From Clostridia bacterium (GTDB lineage: Bacteria; Bacillota; Clostridia; Christensenellales; Aristaeellaceae): a DNA stretch of 57,781 nt. Numbering within the stretch: the stretch's first letter is position 1; each line of letters begins with the position of its first letter. The position numbers and the translations under genes were made by a program. The stretch is taken from contig JAFXCE010000127.1 of NCBI GenBank assembly GCA_017521565.1, forward strand, positions 1 to 57,781, read 5' to 3'. Below, in pieces: positions 25,131 to 34,233 of the stretch. The notes below the pieces were generated by a model. The model saw only the letters and a program-made list of their open reading frames with translations, ran no database searches and was not told the DNA's origin.

Positions 25131-25140
25131 AACCCATCCC

Positions 25141-25162
25141 ATTCCGGCATGGCGGCCGGAAT
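25141..25162. other. 8-bp hairpin without T run
   Basis: ATTCCGGC / GCCGGAAT with a 6-nt loop, between the deacetylase stop and the SSB-like gene. No T run, so a weak terminator or processing stem at most. Confidence 0.4.
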
Positions 25163-25190
25163 CAGCGAACATGAATAAGGAGGACGTACA

Positions 25191-25868
25191 ATGGAAAACG
25201 TCATTAACACACTGCATTTGAGCGGCAAGGTCATTGGCACGCCGACCGTGGGTCACGAGGCCTTTGGCGAGAAGTTCTATTATCTGACGCTTGGCGTGCC
25301 GCGGCTTTCAGGTGCATATGATCAGCTGCCCATCACCCTTTCTGAGCGTCTGCTTGATGGCGCGATGCTCTCTGATGGCGATGAGCTGGCTATTGAAGGA
25401 CAGGTGCGCTCCTACAATAAAATCGTCGAGGGCGCCGGACGGCTGCTGATTACGGCCTTTGCACAGCGCATTGTTGAGCCGGATGAGCGCGATAATCCCA
25501 ATCAGATCCAGCTTACCGGCACGCTCTGCAAAGCGCCGGCATATCGCACAACGCCGTTCGGTCGCGAAATTGCCGATATGATGCTTGCGGTGAACCGTGC
25601 ATACGGCAAGAGCGACTATATTCCGTGCATTACATGGGGACGGAGCGCACGCTTCGCTGCGAAGCTTTCCGTTGGCGACAAGATTACCCTGACAGGGCGG
25701 CTGCAGTCCCGTGCGTATCAAAAGCAGATGCCTGATGGAACTGTGGTGGAAAAGACGGCTTACGAGGTGTCAGTGGGCCATCTGGAGCTGCTTGACAGCG
25801 AAACTGCGGCAGAAGCCTTCGTGCAGACCGCTCCGGCTTTTCGCCATGACGCTGCCATGCCGCAGTGA
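25191..25868 (+). CDS. single-stranded DNA-binding protein with two OB folds
   Basis: 225 residues. The second half (about 104-200) is a recognisable SSB-type OB fold: QIQLTGTLCKAPAYRTTPFG, IADMMLAVNRAYG, DYIPCITWGRSA and GDKITLTGRLQSR. The first half (about 5-95) repeats the same outline in diverged form, with LHLSGKVIGTP, KFYYLTLGVPR, SDGDELAIEGQVRSY and LLITAFAQRI. So the protein looks like an internal duplication carrying two OB folds in one chain. It lacks the acidic DDDIPF-type C-terminal tip that normal SSB uses to recruit partners and ends DAAMPQ. It is therefore probably a specialised paralogue, not the main replicative SSB. AGGAGG precedes the ATG; a terminator follows. Confidence 0.85.
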   Translation: MENVINTLHLSGKVIGTPTVGHEAFGEKFYYLTLGVPRLSGAYDQLPITLSERLLDGAMLSDGDELAIEGQVRSYNKIVEGAGRLLITAFAQRIVEPDERDNPNQIQLTGTLCKAPAYRTTPFGREIADMMLAVNRAYGKSDYIPCITWGRSARFAAKLSVGDKITLTGRLQSRAYQKQMPDGTVVEKTAYEVSVGHLELLDSETAAEAFVQTAPAFRHDAAMPQ

Positions 25869-25922
25869 TGACGAAAAACCTAGGAAAGAACGCAATTGTT
25901 TGGAGCCTTTTTGAAGGAAATG

Positions 25923-25952
25923 AGCGGCGAAGATGCAAACGCCGCTTTTTTT
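25923..25952 (+). terminator. rho-independent terminator
   Basis: AGCGGCG pairs with CGCCGCT, 10-nt loop, followed by seven T. Ends the SSB-like transcript. Confidence 0.85.
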
Positions 25953-25965
25953 CATTGACAGAGTA

Positions 25966-25974
25966 TGATATAAT
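25966..25974 (+). promoter_or_regulatory. extended -10 promoter for the yerC-like-pcrA-ligA operon
   Basis: TG-A-TATAAT, a perfect extended -10. No good -35 at the right distance (the nearby TTGACA is too close). About 50 nt before the start at 26025. Confidence 0.65.
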
Positions 25975-26024
25975 GATGCAGTAAATGGAAATTATGGGAT
26001 GCTATGCATTCTTTGGAGGTACAT

Positions 26025-26345
26025 ATGCTGGACGAAAGAATCATGAACGAGCAGATCAATGAGCTTGCCAAGGCGATGCTGCTGCTTGATACACCGGAGG
26101 AGGCCTATCGCTTCTTTGAGGATATTTTTACGATTAAGGAGCTTCAGGCCGTCGCCCAGCGTCTGGCTGTTGCGCGGCTGCTCAGGCAGAAGGTCACCTA
26201 TCAGGATATTGCGGATCAGACCGGCGCCAGCACGGCGACCATCAGCCGCGTCAACCGGAGTCTGACCTATGGCGCGGGCGGTTATCAGCTCGTGCTTGGC
26301 CGCCTGCCGGAGGCCGAATCTGCAGACAGGGAGAGCGACAAATGA
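26025..26345 (+). CDS. TrpR-like YerC/YecD family transcriptional regulator
   Basis: 106 residues, a small helical DNA-binding protein of the TrpR superfamily. The helix-turn-helix is VTYQDIADQTGASTATISR (about residues 58-76), preceded by the dimer-forming helices with FFEDIFTIKELQAVAQR. The YerC family has no established target; Trp binding is not expected because it is a distinct subgroup. ATG 26025 has TTGGAGGT upstream; the frame from 26004 adds seven residues without a site. Its stop overlaps the pcrA start by 4 nt, the gene order yerC-pcrA-ligA being familiar from Firmicutes. Confidence 0.9.
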   Translation: MLDERIMNEQINELAKAMLLLDTPEEAYRFFEDIFTIKELQAVAQRLAVARLLRQKVTYQDIADQTGASTATISRVNRSLTYGAGGYQLVLGRLPEAESADRESDK

Positions 26346-28765
26346 ACCTGAATGATCTGAACAGGGAACAGCGGCTCGCAGCGGAAACGCTGGAAGGGCC
26401 GCTGTTGGTGCTTGCCGGCGCAGGGTCAGGCAAGACGCGCGCGCTGACCTACCGTGTTGCCAATCTCATCGATCGTGGTGTGCCGGCGTGGGCGATCATG
26501 GCGATCACCTTCACCAATAAAGCCGCTGCAGAAATGCGCGAACGTATTGAAAAGCTGGTCGGTCCGTCTGCTGCGGATGTGTGGGTATCCACGTTCCATG
26601 CGGGGTGCGCAAAGATTCTGCGCCGTGATATCGAGAAGCTCGGTTATACGCGATCGTTTACGATCTATGACGATGACGACCAGATGTCCGCCATCAAGGA
26701 AATCCTCAAGCGGCTGAACATTGACGATAAGTTTTTGCCGCCGCGGGAGGTTAAGTCAAAGATTTCGGATGCGAAGAATAAGCTGCTTGGCCCGCAGGAA
26801 TGGTTTGCGCAGTCGGATCGCGATTATCGCTGCCAGATGGTGCAGGACGTCTATTCCGCCTACGAAGAAAAGCTCAAGAGCTCAAACGCCCTCGACTTTG
26901 ACGATTTGATTGTCAAGACGCTCGAGCTGTTTGCGAATCACCCGCCAGTGCTGGAGGCTTATCAGCGCAAGTTCCGCTATATCCATGTCGACGAGTATCA
27001 GGATACCAACTATGCGCAGTACATGCTTGTGCGCCTGCTTGCTAATCAGAGCCGCAATCTTTGCGTCGTCGGCGACGATGATCAGTCGATTTACGGCTGG
27101 CGTGGCGCGGATATCCGCAATATCCTCGACTTTGAAAAGGATTTTCCAGATGCAGCGGTGATTAAACTCGAGCAGAATTATCGCTCGACGGCCAATATCC
27201 TCGATGCGGCGAATCAGGTGATCGCCGTCAATGAGAACCGCAAGGATAAGGCGCTGTGGACCGAGGCTGGCCCGGGTGAAATGATCCGGGTGTACCGCGC
27301 GGGCGATGAACGCGAGGAGGCGGCGTGGATTTGCCAGCAGATTCGCGCGCTGCAGCTGCAGGGAGAGGACTTCGCGAGGAACGCCGTGCTCTATCGCACG
27401 AACGCGCAGTCCCGTGTCGTAGAAGAAGCGTTTGTTCAGAGCGGCATCAAGTACCGCATGTATGGCGGCCTGAGGTTCTATGACCGCAAGGAGGTCAAGG
27501 ACATCCTTGCGTACCTGCGGGTGATGGTCAATCCGTCGGACGACATCTCCGTGCGCCGGATCATCAACGTCCCTAAGCGCTCAATTGGCGATACGACGGT
27601 CAATGAACTGGCGCGCTATGCTGCCGAGCAGGAAATGCCGCTTTTGACCGCATGCATGGATATCCCGGAGACGGTGGGCGCACGCGGCCGCAAGAGCGTA
27701 GAAAAATTCAGCGAGCTGATGATGGGTCTGTCTATGATGGCGGAGAGCATGAAGCTGACCGAGCTTGTTCAGTATGTGATCGATACGACGGGGCTTGAAA
27801 GCCAGTATACCAAAGAGGATAACGACGAGAACCGCGCCCGGGTCGAGAATATTCGCGAATTCGTTGGTGCGGTGCAGGAATTTGAAGAAAAATCCGATAG
27901 CCCGACACTTTCGGATTACCTTGAAAACGTCGCACTCGTCTCGGATATAGACGCAATGGACGAGGAAGGCGGCGCGGTGACCATGATGACGCTGCACAGC
28001 GCCAAAGGTCTTGAGTTCCCGAATGTGTTTATGGTGGGCATGGAGGAAAATCTTTTCCCGTCTGCGCGCAGTACCGATGATACTGCCCGTATGGAAGAAG
28101 AGCGCAGGCTCTGTTATGTCGGCATCACGCGTGCGAGGGAGAGGCTGTATCTGACGCATGCATCCCGGCGCATGCTGTATAATCAGATGCAGTTCAATGA
28201 ACGTTCCCGCTTTATCGATGATATTCCGCCTCGCGTGCTGGAGGATGTTTCCCAGCAGCGCGAGCCGTTCGGCGTTCCAGTGGGTGAAAGACGGGGAAAC
28301 TGGCAGAGCGGACAGTGGCGTCAGCCTGCGTGGAGCAAGGGGAGCAGCTTTGCGTCCGGCGGCACGCAGCAGGATGCTTTGCGGCAGAATAACTGGAAGC
28401 CGAAAACGGCGTATCAAACAGCGATGCCGGCCGGACAGAAGCAGAGCTATCTCTCGTGGAGCAGGGGCTCCGGGGCGGGCATGGGCAATACCGAGCAGGT
28501 AGGAGGCGCGAATATATCCGGCGTGCAGCGCGGTATGGCGCAGGCAGAACCTAAGGTTGTGCGCTCGTCGGCATATGAAGCGGCAAAGCCCTCGATCTTT
28601 GCAGCGGGCGATCGCGTTCTGCATAAGAAGTTTGGACAGGGCGCAGTGATCCGCGTGTCAGGCAGCGGCTCTGACAGCCGGATCATGATCAGGTTTGACG
28701 ATACGCGTGTGGGCGTGAAGGAATTCGCGCTCGCCATTGCGCCGATCATCAAAATGGAGGGATAA
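26342..28765 (+). CDS. pcrA: ATP-dependent 3'-5' DNA helicase PcrA (UvrD family)
   Basis: SF1A helicase for nucleotide excision repair, clearing recombination intermediates and transcription conflicts. 807 residues. Walker A is AGAGSGKT (residues 25-32), motif Ia TFTNKAAAEMRERI, Walker B VDEYQDTN, motif III GDDDQSIYGWRGA, motif IV EQNYRS, motif V MTLHSAKGLEFPNVF and motif VI YVGITRARERL. After a Gln/Ser/Gly-rich linker (about 640-745) comes a C-terminal Tudor-like domain (GDRVLHKKFGQGAVI), which in PcrA contacts RNA polymerase. It overlaps the regulator gene by ATGA and is followed 4 nt later by ligA. Confidence 0.97.
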   Translation: MNLNDLNREQRLAAETLEGPLLVLAGAGSGKTRALTYRVANLIDRGVPAWAIMAITFTNKAAAEMRERIEKLVGPSAADVWVSTFHAGCAKILRRDIEKLGYTRSFTIYDDDDQMSAIKEILKRLNIDDKFLPPREVKSKISDAKNKLLGPQEWFAQSDRDYRCQMVQDVYSAYEEKLKSSNALDFDDLIVKTLELFANHPPVLEAYQRKFRYIHVDEYQDTNYAQYMLVRLLANQSRNLCVVGDDDQSIYGWRGADIRNILDFEKDFPDAAVIKLEQNYRSTANILDAANQVIAVNENRKDKALWTEAGPGEMIRVYRAGDEREEAAWICQQIRALQLQGEDFARNAVLYRTNAQSRVVEEAFVQSGIKYRMYGGLRFYDRKEVKDILAYLRVMVNPSDDISVRRIINVPKRSIGDTTVNELARYAAEQEMPLLTACMDIPETVGARGRKSVEKFSELMMGLSMMAESMKLTELVQYVIDTTGLESQYTKEDNDENRARVENIREFVGAVQEFEEKSDSPTLSDYLENVALVSDIDAMDEEGGAVTMMTLHSAKGLEFPNVFMVGMEENLFPSARSTDDTARMEEERRLCYVGITRARERLYLTHASRRMLYNQMQFNERSRFIDDIPPRVLEDVSQQREPFGVPVGERRGNWQSGQWRQPAWSKGSSFASGGTQQDALRQNNWKPKTAYQTAMPAGQKQSYLSWSRGSGAGMGNTEQVGGANISGVQRGMAQAEPKVVRSSAYEAAKPSIFAAGDRVLHKKFGQGAVIRVSGSGSDSRIMIRFDDTRVGVKEFALAIAPIIKMEG

Positions 28766-28769
28766 TGGG

Positions 28770-30755
28770 ATGCAGCGCATGCAGCAGCTGATTGACAGGC
28801 TGAATACAGCATCAAAGGCGTATTATGACGGCAACGATGCCATCATCTCCGACGATGCGTGGGATGCGATGTATGCGGAGCTTCGAAGGCTTGAAGAGGA
28901 GACGGGAATACGCCTGCCGGAATCTCCAACCCGGCGCGTTGGCGGCGAGGTGCTTTCCGGATTTGAACCGCATCGCCATATCGCTAGGCTCTGGAGCATG
29001 GATAAGGCGCAGACGGAAGAAGAGATTCTTGCGTGGGCGCAGCGCTGTGAGCGCCTGACGACGGAGGCCGGTGGGCTTGCGCAAAATGAATACTGCGTAG
29101 AGTATAAGCTTGATGGCCTGACGCTCAACCTCACCTATGATGGCGGGCGGCTGATTCAAGCGGCGACACGCGGCGATGGCGAGGTTGGCGAAGGGATTCT
29201 GCCACAGGCGCAGACCATTCGCTGCATTCCGCTCTCGATTCCTTTTATGGGACGCATGGAGGTTCAGGGCGAGTGCATCATGCGTCTGTCCGCGCTTGAA
29301 AAGTACAACGAGACAGCTGCGGAGCCGCTGAAGAACGCGAGAAACGCGGCGGCAGGTGCGCTGCGCAACCTCGATCCGAAGGTAACGGCGAGCAGGAATC
29401 TGGATGCCTTGTTTTATCAGGTGGGCTATATCGAGGGCAGGAGCTTTTCTTCCCAGCAGGAGATGATCGATTTTCTTCGGGAAAACGGCCTGCCTGTCAG
29501 CCCGTTTATGAAAGCGGCGGATTCGATTGAGGACGCAATGAAGCTTGTCCATGAAATCGAGGAGCAGAGGGATTCCCTTGACTTTCTCATCGACGGCGCG
29601 ACAATTAAGCTGACCGATATGCGTACCCGTGAGGTGCTTGGCACGACGGATAAATTCCCGCGCTGGGCAATCGCCTATAAGTTTGCCGCGCAGGAAACCG
29701 TAACCACCCTTCAGGATGTTTCGTGGGAGCTGGGGCGTACAGGTAAACTCACGCCGCTGGCCCATCTTGAGCCGGTGGATATTTGCGGCGTGACGGTTAA
29801 GCGTGCGACGCTCAATAACTTTGGCGATATCTGCCGTAAGCGCGTGCGCGTGGGCAGCGAGGTCTGGGTGCGCCGGTCAAACGATGTGATCCCCGAAATC
29901 ATGGGCGTCGTCTGGACTGGAGAAGGCGAGGCGCCTGAGACAGATATTCTTCCGCCGGAACGCTGTCCGGCATGCGGAGGAGAGCTCACGCAGCGCGGAG
30001 CGCATATTTTCTGCCTCAACCGGCAGACCTGCCGCCCGCAGTCCATTGCAAGGATGGCACATTTTGCTTCACGTCAGGGCATGGATATCGAGGCGTTCAG
30101 TGAAAAGACGGCGGAGCTGTTTTACGATCATCTCGGGGTACGCAGCGCGGCGGATCTGTATGCGCTGGATAAGCCGAGCATGGTTGCGCTTAAGGGCTTT
30201 GGCGCGAAGAAGGCGGAGAAGCTGCTTTCAGAGCTGGAAAAGAGCAAGGCATGTGAGCTTGATGCGTTTCTTTTTGCCATCGGCATTCCGAATATCGGCA
30301 AGAAAACAGCCCGTGATCTGATGGAACACTTTGGTTCGCTTGATGCGCTGATGAACGCTGGCGAAGACGAACTGGTTGCGCTTGACGATGTGGGCAGTAT
30401 TGTTGCCGCTTCGATCACGGAGTTCTTTTCGGATCAGGAGAATCGTGCGTTTGTTGCCCGTCTGCTGGAGGCAGGCGTTGCGCCCCGGATGCATCAGCAG
30501 GAGGCGACGGGAAGTCTCTTTACAGGCATGACGTTTGTACTCACGGGAACGCTACCGACGCTGACCCGGGCGCAGGCTGAAGAGATGATCCGCCAAAACG
30601 GCGGAAAGGCCGTGGGCAGCGTATCCAAAAAGACCAGTGTTGTGCTCGCCGGTGAGAGTGCGGGCAGCAAGCTTGATAAAGCGCGGAGTCTGGGCGTGCG
30701 CATCATGGATGAGGCAGAGTTCCTCGCGTCGATTGAATCGGGAGAATTGGCGTAA
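28770..30755 (+). CDS. ligA: NAD-dependent DNA ligase
   Basis: Seals nicks during replication and repair using NAD. 661 residues, standard length. The order is Ia domain, then the nucleotidyltransferase domain with EYKLDG in which Lys 113 takes the AMP, OB fold, a four-Cys zinc finger (CPAC then CLNRQTC), helix-hairpin-helix repeats (KGFGAKKAEKLL, IPNIGKKTARDLM) and a BRCT domain (FVLTGTLPTLTRAQAEEMI). ATG 28770 is 8 nt after GGAGGG; the longer frame from 28737 overlaps pcrA and is unlike the family. It is coupled to pcrA, giving a repair operon. Confidence 0.97.
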   Translation: MQRMQQLIDRLNTASKAYYDGNDAIISDDAWDAMYAELRRLEEETGIRLPESPTRRVGGEVLSGFEPHRHIARLWSMDKAQTEEEILAWAQRCERLTTEAGGLAQNEYCVEYKLDGLTLNLTYDGGRLIQAATRGDGEVGEGILPQAQTIRCIPLSIPFMGRMEVQGECIMRLSALEKYNETAAEPLKNARNAAAGALRNLDPKVTASRNLDALFYQVGYIEGRSFSSQQEMIDFLRENGLPVSPFMKAADSIEDAMKLVHEIEEQRDSLDFLIDGATIKLTDMRTREVLGTTDKFPRWAIAYKFAAQETVTTLQDVSWELGRTGKLTPLAHLEPVDICGVTVKRATLNNFGDICRKRVRVGSEVWVRRSNDVIPEIMGVVWTGEGEAPETDILPPERCPACGGELTQRGAHIFCLNRQTCRPQSIARMAHFASRQGMDIEAFSEKTAELFYDHLGVRSAADLYALDKPSMVALKGFGAKKAEKLLSELEKSKACELDAFLFAIGIPNIGKKTARDLMEHFGSLDALMNAGEDELVALDDVGSIVAASITEFFSDQENRAFVARLLEAGVAPRMHQQEATGSLFTGMTFVLTGTLPTLTRAQAEEMIRQNGGKAVGSVSKKTSVVLAGESAGSKLDKARSLGVRIMDEAEFLASIESGELA

Positions 30756-30770
30756 TCTTCCGGCTGGGGC

Positions 30771-30799
30771 TTTCCAATCAAATAGAAAAGTGTTATAAT
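30771..30799 (+). promoter_or_regulatory. promoter of the yicC-remA-gmk-rpoZ-coaBC operon
   Basis: TTTCCA at 30771-30776, 17-nt spacer, TGT-TATAAT with the -10 at 30794-30799 (extended). About 45 nt before the GTG start of yicC. Confidence 0.75.
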
Positions 30800-30843
30800 C
30801 TTATGATGTTCTATCAGAGAATTACCAAAGGAGTGTACCTGCC

Positions 30844-31716
30844 GTGAAAAGCATGACCGGTTATGGCAGATGCCATATTGAAGAGGATGGCCGCGAGATG
30901 ACCGTAGAGGTCAAGAGCGTCAATCATCGCTTTCTGGATATTTCCTACAGGCTGTCGCGTGCGTTGTCGTTTCTGGATGACGCCGTGCGCAAGGGGGTGG
31001 GTGCGCGCCTTGCACGCGGCCATGTCGATGTGTTTGTCAGCTATGCGAATCACAGGCAGGACGCGAAGGAAGTCCGCGTGGATACTGCGCTGGCGCTGGC
31101 CTACCAGAAGGCCGTTGGCGAGCTTTCCGCTGCGCTGGGCCGTGACAGCGATTTGCCGCTGAGCGACTATACCCGTTTGCCGGATGTGTTGACTGTTCAG
31201 GAAAAGGAAGAGGATCAGCAGTCGGTGCGCAATCTGTTTGAACGCGCGCTCGCTGGCGCGCTTGATGGTCTTGTGACCATGCGCGAGCAGGAGGGCGAGC
31301 GCATGCGTGAGGATATTCTGGAGAAAATCGGCAACATTGAGCACATTCGTGAACGCGTGGCGGAGCGTGCGCCCCTTGTCGTCGCAGAATATCGCGATAA
31401 GCTCCATCAGCGCATTGCGGCGCTGACGGAGGGAGAAATTGACGAGGCGCGTCTGATTACTGAGGTTGCGATCTTTGCGGACAGGGCGGCGATTGACGAA
31501 GAGCTTGTGCGCCTGCTCAGCCATACGGCGGCGATTCGTGCTACAGCGGAACTGAAGGAGCCTGTTGGCAGAAAGCTTGACTTCCTCGTGCAGGAACTCA
31601 ACCGCGAAGTCAATACCATCGGTTCCAAGGCGTCGGATACCACGATTGCGCAGGCCGTTGTTGAAGCGAAGGGCGAGATTGAAAAGCTGCGCGAGCAGGT
31701 GCAGAATGTCGAGTAA
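30844..31716 (+). CDS. yicC: YicC family endoribonuclease
   Basis: Member of the YicC/YloC family, shown in other bacteria to be an endoribonuclease. 290 residues. It starts KSMTGYGR, the family signature, which supports the GTG start at 30844 (AAAGGAG 10 nt upstream). The C-terminal DUF1732 part has [29 protein letters not shown] sequence and ends [20 protein letters not shown] then TIGSKASD, the most conserved block with likely metal or substrate residues. It overlaps the possible upstream start of remA and heads an operon whose order is common in Firmicutes. Confidence 0.93.
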   Translation: MKSMTGYGRCHIEEDGREMTVEVKSVNHRFLDISYRLSRALSFLDDAVRKGVGARLARGHVDVFVSYANHRQDAKEVRVDTALALAYQKAVGELSAALGRDSDLPLSDYTRLPDVLTVQEKEEDQQSVRNLFERALAGALDGLVTMREQEGERMREDILEKIGNIEHIRERVAERAPLVVAEYRDKLHQRIAALTEGEIDEARLITEVAIFADRAAIDEELVRLLSHTAAIRATAELKEPVGRKLDFLVQELNREVNTIGSKASDTTIAQAVVEAKGEIEKLREQVQNVE

Positions 31717-31738
31717 CGACGAAGAGAGTGAGGCTGCT

Positions 31739-32014
31739 GTGGATATTAAGCTGATCAATGTAGGTTACGGAAACTTCATTTCCTCAAGCCGTATCATTGC
31801 CATTATCGGGCCGGACTCTGCGCCAGTCAAACGCATCATTCAGGAAGCGAAGGAAGAACGCCGTCTGATCGATGCGACCTATGGCCGCCGTACCCGAGCC
31901 GTCATCATTTCCGATAGCGATCACGTCATTCTTTCCGCCGTTCAGCCGGAGACGATCGCGCATCGCTTCGATATCAAGGATAATACCGCCATTGTGGAGG
32001 AGGAAGAAGCGTAA
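31739..32014 (+). CDS. remA: extracellular matrix regulator RemA (DUF370)
   Basis: Small DNA-binding regulator that in B. subtilis activates biofilm matrix operons. 91 residues. It has [41 protein letters not shown] and [15 protein letters not shown], the whole-length family pattern. The GTG at 31739 matches the family N-terminus (DIKLINVG) and has GTGAGG just upstream; an ATG at 31706 would add 11 acidic residues and overlap yicC. In a gut-type anaerobe the target genes are unknown. It is coupled to gmk by TAATG. Confidence 0.9.
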   Translation: MDIKLINVGYGNFISSSRIIAIIGPDSAPVKRIIQEAKEERRLIDATYGRRTRAVIISDSDHVILSAVQPETIAHRFDIKDNTAIVEEEEA

Positions 32015-32595
32015 TGCAGAAACAGAAGAAGGGCGTGCTGTTTGTATTCTCCGGTCCGTCCGGCGTGGGCAAGGGAACGCTCAATGCAAAGCTTTTTGCG
32101 GAGTTTGGCGATCAGATGGCGTTCTCTGTCTCGGCGACTACGCGTGCGCCACGTGAGGGTGAAGTCGACGGAAAGCATTACTTTTTCATCGAGAAGCAGG
32201 ATTTTGAAAATCGTATCGCGAATAATGATTTCTTGGAGTATGCTCAGTTTGCGGGTAATTTCTACGGTACTCCGAAGTCTTACGTTATGAGTCTGCTTGA
32301 ACAGGGCAAAAATGTCCTGCTGGAGATCGAGGTTCAGGGAGCGATGCAGGTAATGGAGCGCATGCCCGAGTGTGTGAGTATCTTTGTTCTGCCTCCCAGC
32401 TTTGAAGAGCTGGAGAAACGCTTGCGCGGACGCGGTACGGAAACAGAGGAAAAGATCCTCGCCCGCCTTGAAACTGCGCGCGGCGAGCTTGCTTACGCGG
32501 AGCGATATCGATATCAGATTGTCAACGGCGGCGATCTTGAAGCCGCCTATCAGGAACTGCGCAGCGTGTACCTTAAGGAGACGCAGCAGGTTTGA
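32014..32595 (+). CDS. gmk: guanylate kinase
   Basis: Phosphorylates GMP or dGMP with ATP. 193 residues. P loop SGPSGVGKGT (residues 13-22), the GMP-binding SVSATTRAPREGE and GKHYFFI, and lid region RLRGRGTETEE. The ATG shares its A with the remA TAA. The gene sits in the usual remA-gmk-rpoZ-coaBC order. Confidence 0.97.
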   Translation: MQKQKKGVLFVFSGPSGVGKGTLNAKLFAEFGDQMAFSVSATTRAPREGEVDGKHYFFIEKQDFENRIANNDFLEYAQFAGNFYGTPKSYVMSLLEQGKNVLLEIEVQGAMQVMERMPECVSIFVLPPSFEELEKRLRGRGTETEEKILARLETARGELAYAERYRYQIVNGGDLEAAYQELRSVYLKETQQV

Positions 32596-32635
32596 CGTTT
32601 TGCTTTTTTACAGGAAAATAGAGGAGGACTTCATT

Positions 32636-32857
32636 ATGTCTATGACCAATCCTAACATTCTGCAGCTTCTTGAGAAGGCTGACTGCCGCTATACGCTGGT
32701 TGTTGAGGTTTCCAAGCGTGCCCGTCAGCTGGTGGATGGCATTCCGCCGCTGATTGATGCGAAGGACAAGGAGAATATGCCCGTCTCCATCGCAGTTGAC
32801 GAGGTCAACCGCGGCCTGATCAGCTACGAGCGTTCTCCGGAAATTGACATCAAGTAA
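32636..32857 (+). CDS. rpoZ: RNA polymerase omega subunit
   Basis: Assists assembly of beta-prime into RNA polymerase. 73 residues. ADCRYTLVVEVSKRARQL is the helix that clasps beta-prime, followed by VSIAVDEVNRGLISY. GAGGAGG lies 8 nt before the ATG. It is 40 nt after gmk and 1 nt before coaBC. Confidence 0.93.
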   Translation: MSMTNPNILQLLEKADCRYTLVVEVSKRARQLVDGIPPLIDAKDKENMPVSIAVDEVNRGLISYERSPEIDIK

Positions 32858-32858
32858 G

Positions 32859-34070
32859 ATGTCTGATCAAAAGAAAAAACCATGCGTTGTCCTCGGCGTG
32901 ACCGGGGGCATCGCTGTATATAAGGCATGCGAGCTGCTCCGTCTGCTGCAGAAGCAGGGCATCGATGTGTATGTGGTGATGACGAAGCACGCGTGTCAGT
33001 TCGTTGCGCCGCTGACCTTTGAAACGCTGTCCGGTCATCCTGTCGCGGTGGATACGTTTGACCGCCCGGCAACCTGGGAGGTCGAGCATATCGCATTGGC
33101 CAAGCGTGCGGATCTCTTTTTGATTGCGCCGGCAACGGCCAATATCATGGGCAAGATGGCCTGTGGGATTGCCGATGATATGCTTTCAACGACCGTCATG
33201 GCGACGAAGGCGCCCGTGATGCTTGCTCCGGCAATGAATACCGGCATGTGGGAGAATCCGGCGACACAGCAGAACGTACAGACGCTGATGAACCGGGGCG
33301 TGCATTTTGTTATGCCTGCGACGGGACATCTGGCCTGCGGTGACAGCGGAGCAGGCAAGCTTGAGGATGTTGCGGTGATTGCAGAGCGTGCCGTAGAGGT
33401 GTTAAGCCGCAAGCGCGACATGGAAGGGCTGCGCGTAATGGTAACCGCTGGTCCCACGCGTGAGGCGCTGGATCCTGTCCGCTATATTTCTAACCGCTCA
33501 TCGGGTAAGATGGGTTATGCCATCGCACGCGCTGCGCAGCTGCGCGGAGCGCAGGTGACGCTCCTTTCCGGTCCGGTTTCTCTGACTGCGCCGCAGGGCG
33601 TGACGATGGTTCCCTTTGCAACCACACAGGATCTGCTCGAGCGTGCGACGGAGCATGTCGACGAGCAGGACATTATCATCCAGGCTGCTGCGCCTGCGGA
33701 CTATCGTGCAAAGGAAATCGCCGCTCAGAAGATCAAAAAACAGAATGGCGAGGGCATGGTGATTCATCTGGTTGAGAATCCCGATGTTGCCGCCGCACTG
33801 GGGCGGAACAAGCGGCCTGAGCAGACGTTTGTTGGTTTTGCAGCGGAGACGAATGATGTGCTCGAGCATGCGCAGGTTAAGCTGAAAAAGAAAAACCTCG
33901 ACATGATCGTTGCAAACGATGTAACGGCGCCCGGCGCAGGTTTTGATGTGAATACCAACATCGTTACATTGATTACCGAAGAGAAGATGATGTCTCTTCC
34001 GCTGCTTCTCAAGGATGAAGTTGCGGATCATATTCTGTCAGCAATTCTCGAGTTGCGCGCGCAAAAGTGA
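32859..34070 (+). CDS. coaBC: bifunctional phosphopantothenoylcysteine decarboxylase / phosphopantothenate-cysteine ligase
   Basis: Two steps of coenzyme A synthesis in one chain. 403 residues. The CoaC half (about 1-185) is an FMN flavoprotein: GVTGGIAVYKACEL, catalytic His in VEHIALAKRAD, PAMNTGMWENPA and the substrate-clamp Cys in ACGDSGAGKL. The CoaB half has VTAGPTREALDPVRYISNRSSG, AAPADYR and NDVTAPGAGFDVNTN. The ATG at 32859 starts 1 nt after the rpoZ stop without its own good site, so it depends on coupling. A strong terminator follows and ends the operon. Confidence 0.96.
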   Translation: MSDQKKKPCVVLGVTGGIAVYKACELLRLLQKQGIDVYVVMTKHACQFVAPLTFETLSGHPVAVDTFDRPATWEVEHIALAKRADLFLIAPATANIMGKMACGIADDMLSTTVMATKAPVMLAPAMNTGMWENPATQQNVQTLMNRGVHFVMPATGHLACGDSGAGKLEDVAVIAERAVEVLSRKRDMEGLRVMVTAGPTREALDPVRYISNRSSGKMGYAIARAAQLRGAQVTLLSGPVSLTAPQGVTMVPFATTQDLLERATEHVDEQDIIIQAAAPADYRAKEIAAQKIKKQNGEGMVIHLVENPDVAAALGRNKRPEQTFVGFAAETNDVLEHAQVKLKKKNLDMIVANDVTAPGAGFDVNTNIVTLITEEKMMSLPLLLKDEVADHILSAILELRAQK

Positions 34071-34088
34071 ATACTGGTGTAGGCGATT

Positions 34089-34121
34089 TGCCGCTTTCTG
34101 TGTGAAAGCGGCAGTTTTTTT
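34089..34121 (+). terminator. rho-independent terminator after coaBC
   Basis: Perfect 10-bp stem TGCCGCTTTC / GAAAGCGGCA, 5-nt loop, run of seven T. Confidence 0.95.
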
Positions 34122-34152
34122 ATTCAAATGATGCATTTTGAATGTGTGAATC

Positions 34153-34181
34153 TTGACGATACGAAGATTTGTGAATATAAT
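34153..34181 (+). promoter_or_regulatory. sigma-A promoter before the small membrane protein and secDF
   Basis: TTGACG at 34153-34158, 17-nt spacer, TATAAT at 34176-34181. Near-consensus, about 50 nt before the start at 34234. Confidence 0.85.
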
Positions 34182-34233
34182 GAAGTATTGAATTATGGGT
34201 TTTCTTAACCTTGTGCGGGAGGAGGCGAACGCG

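Noticed and set aside
25956..25961. TTGACA as -35 for the promoter before the yerC-like gene
   Set aside because: It lies only about 8 nt from the TATAAT, too close to act with it; the extended -10 explains the site better.
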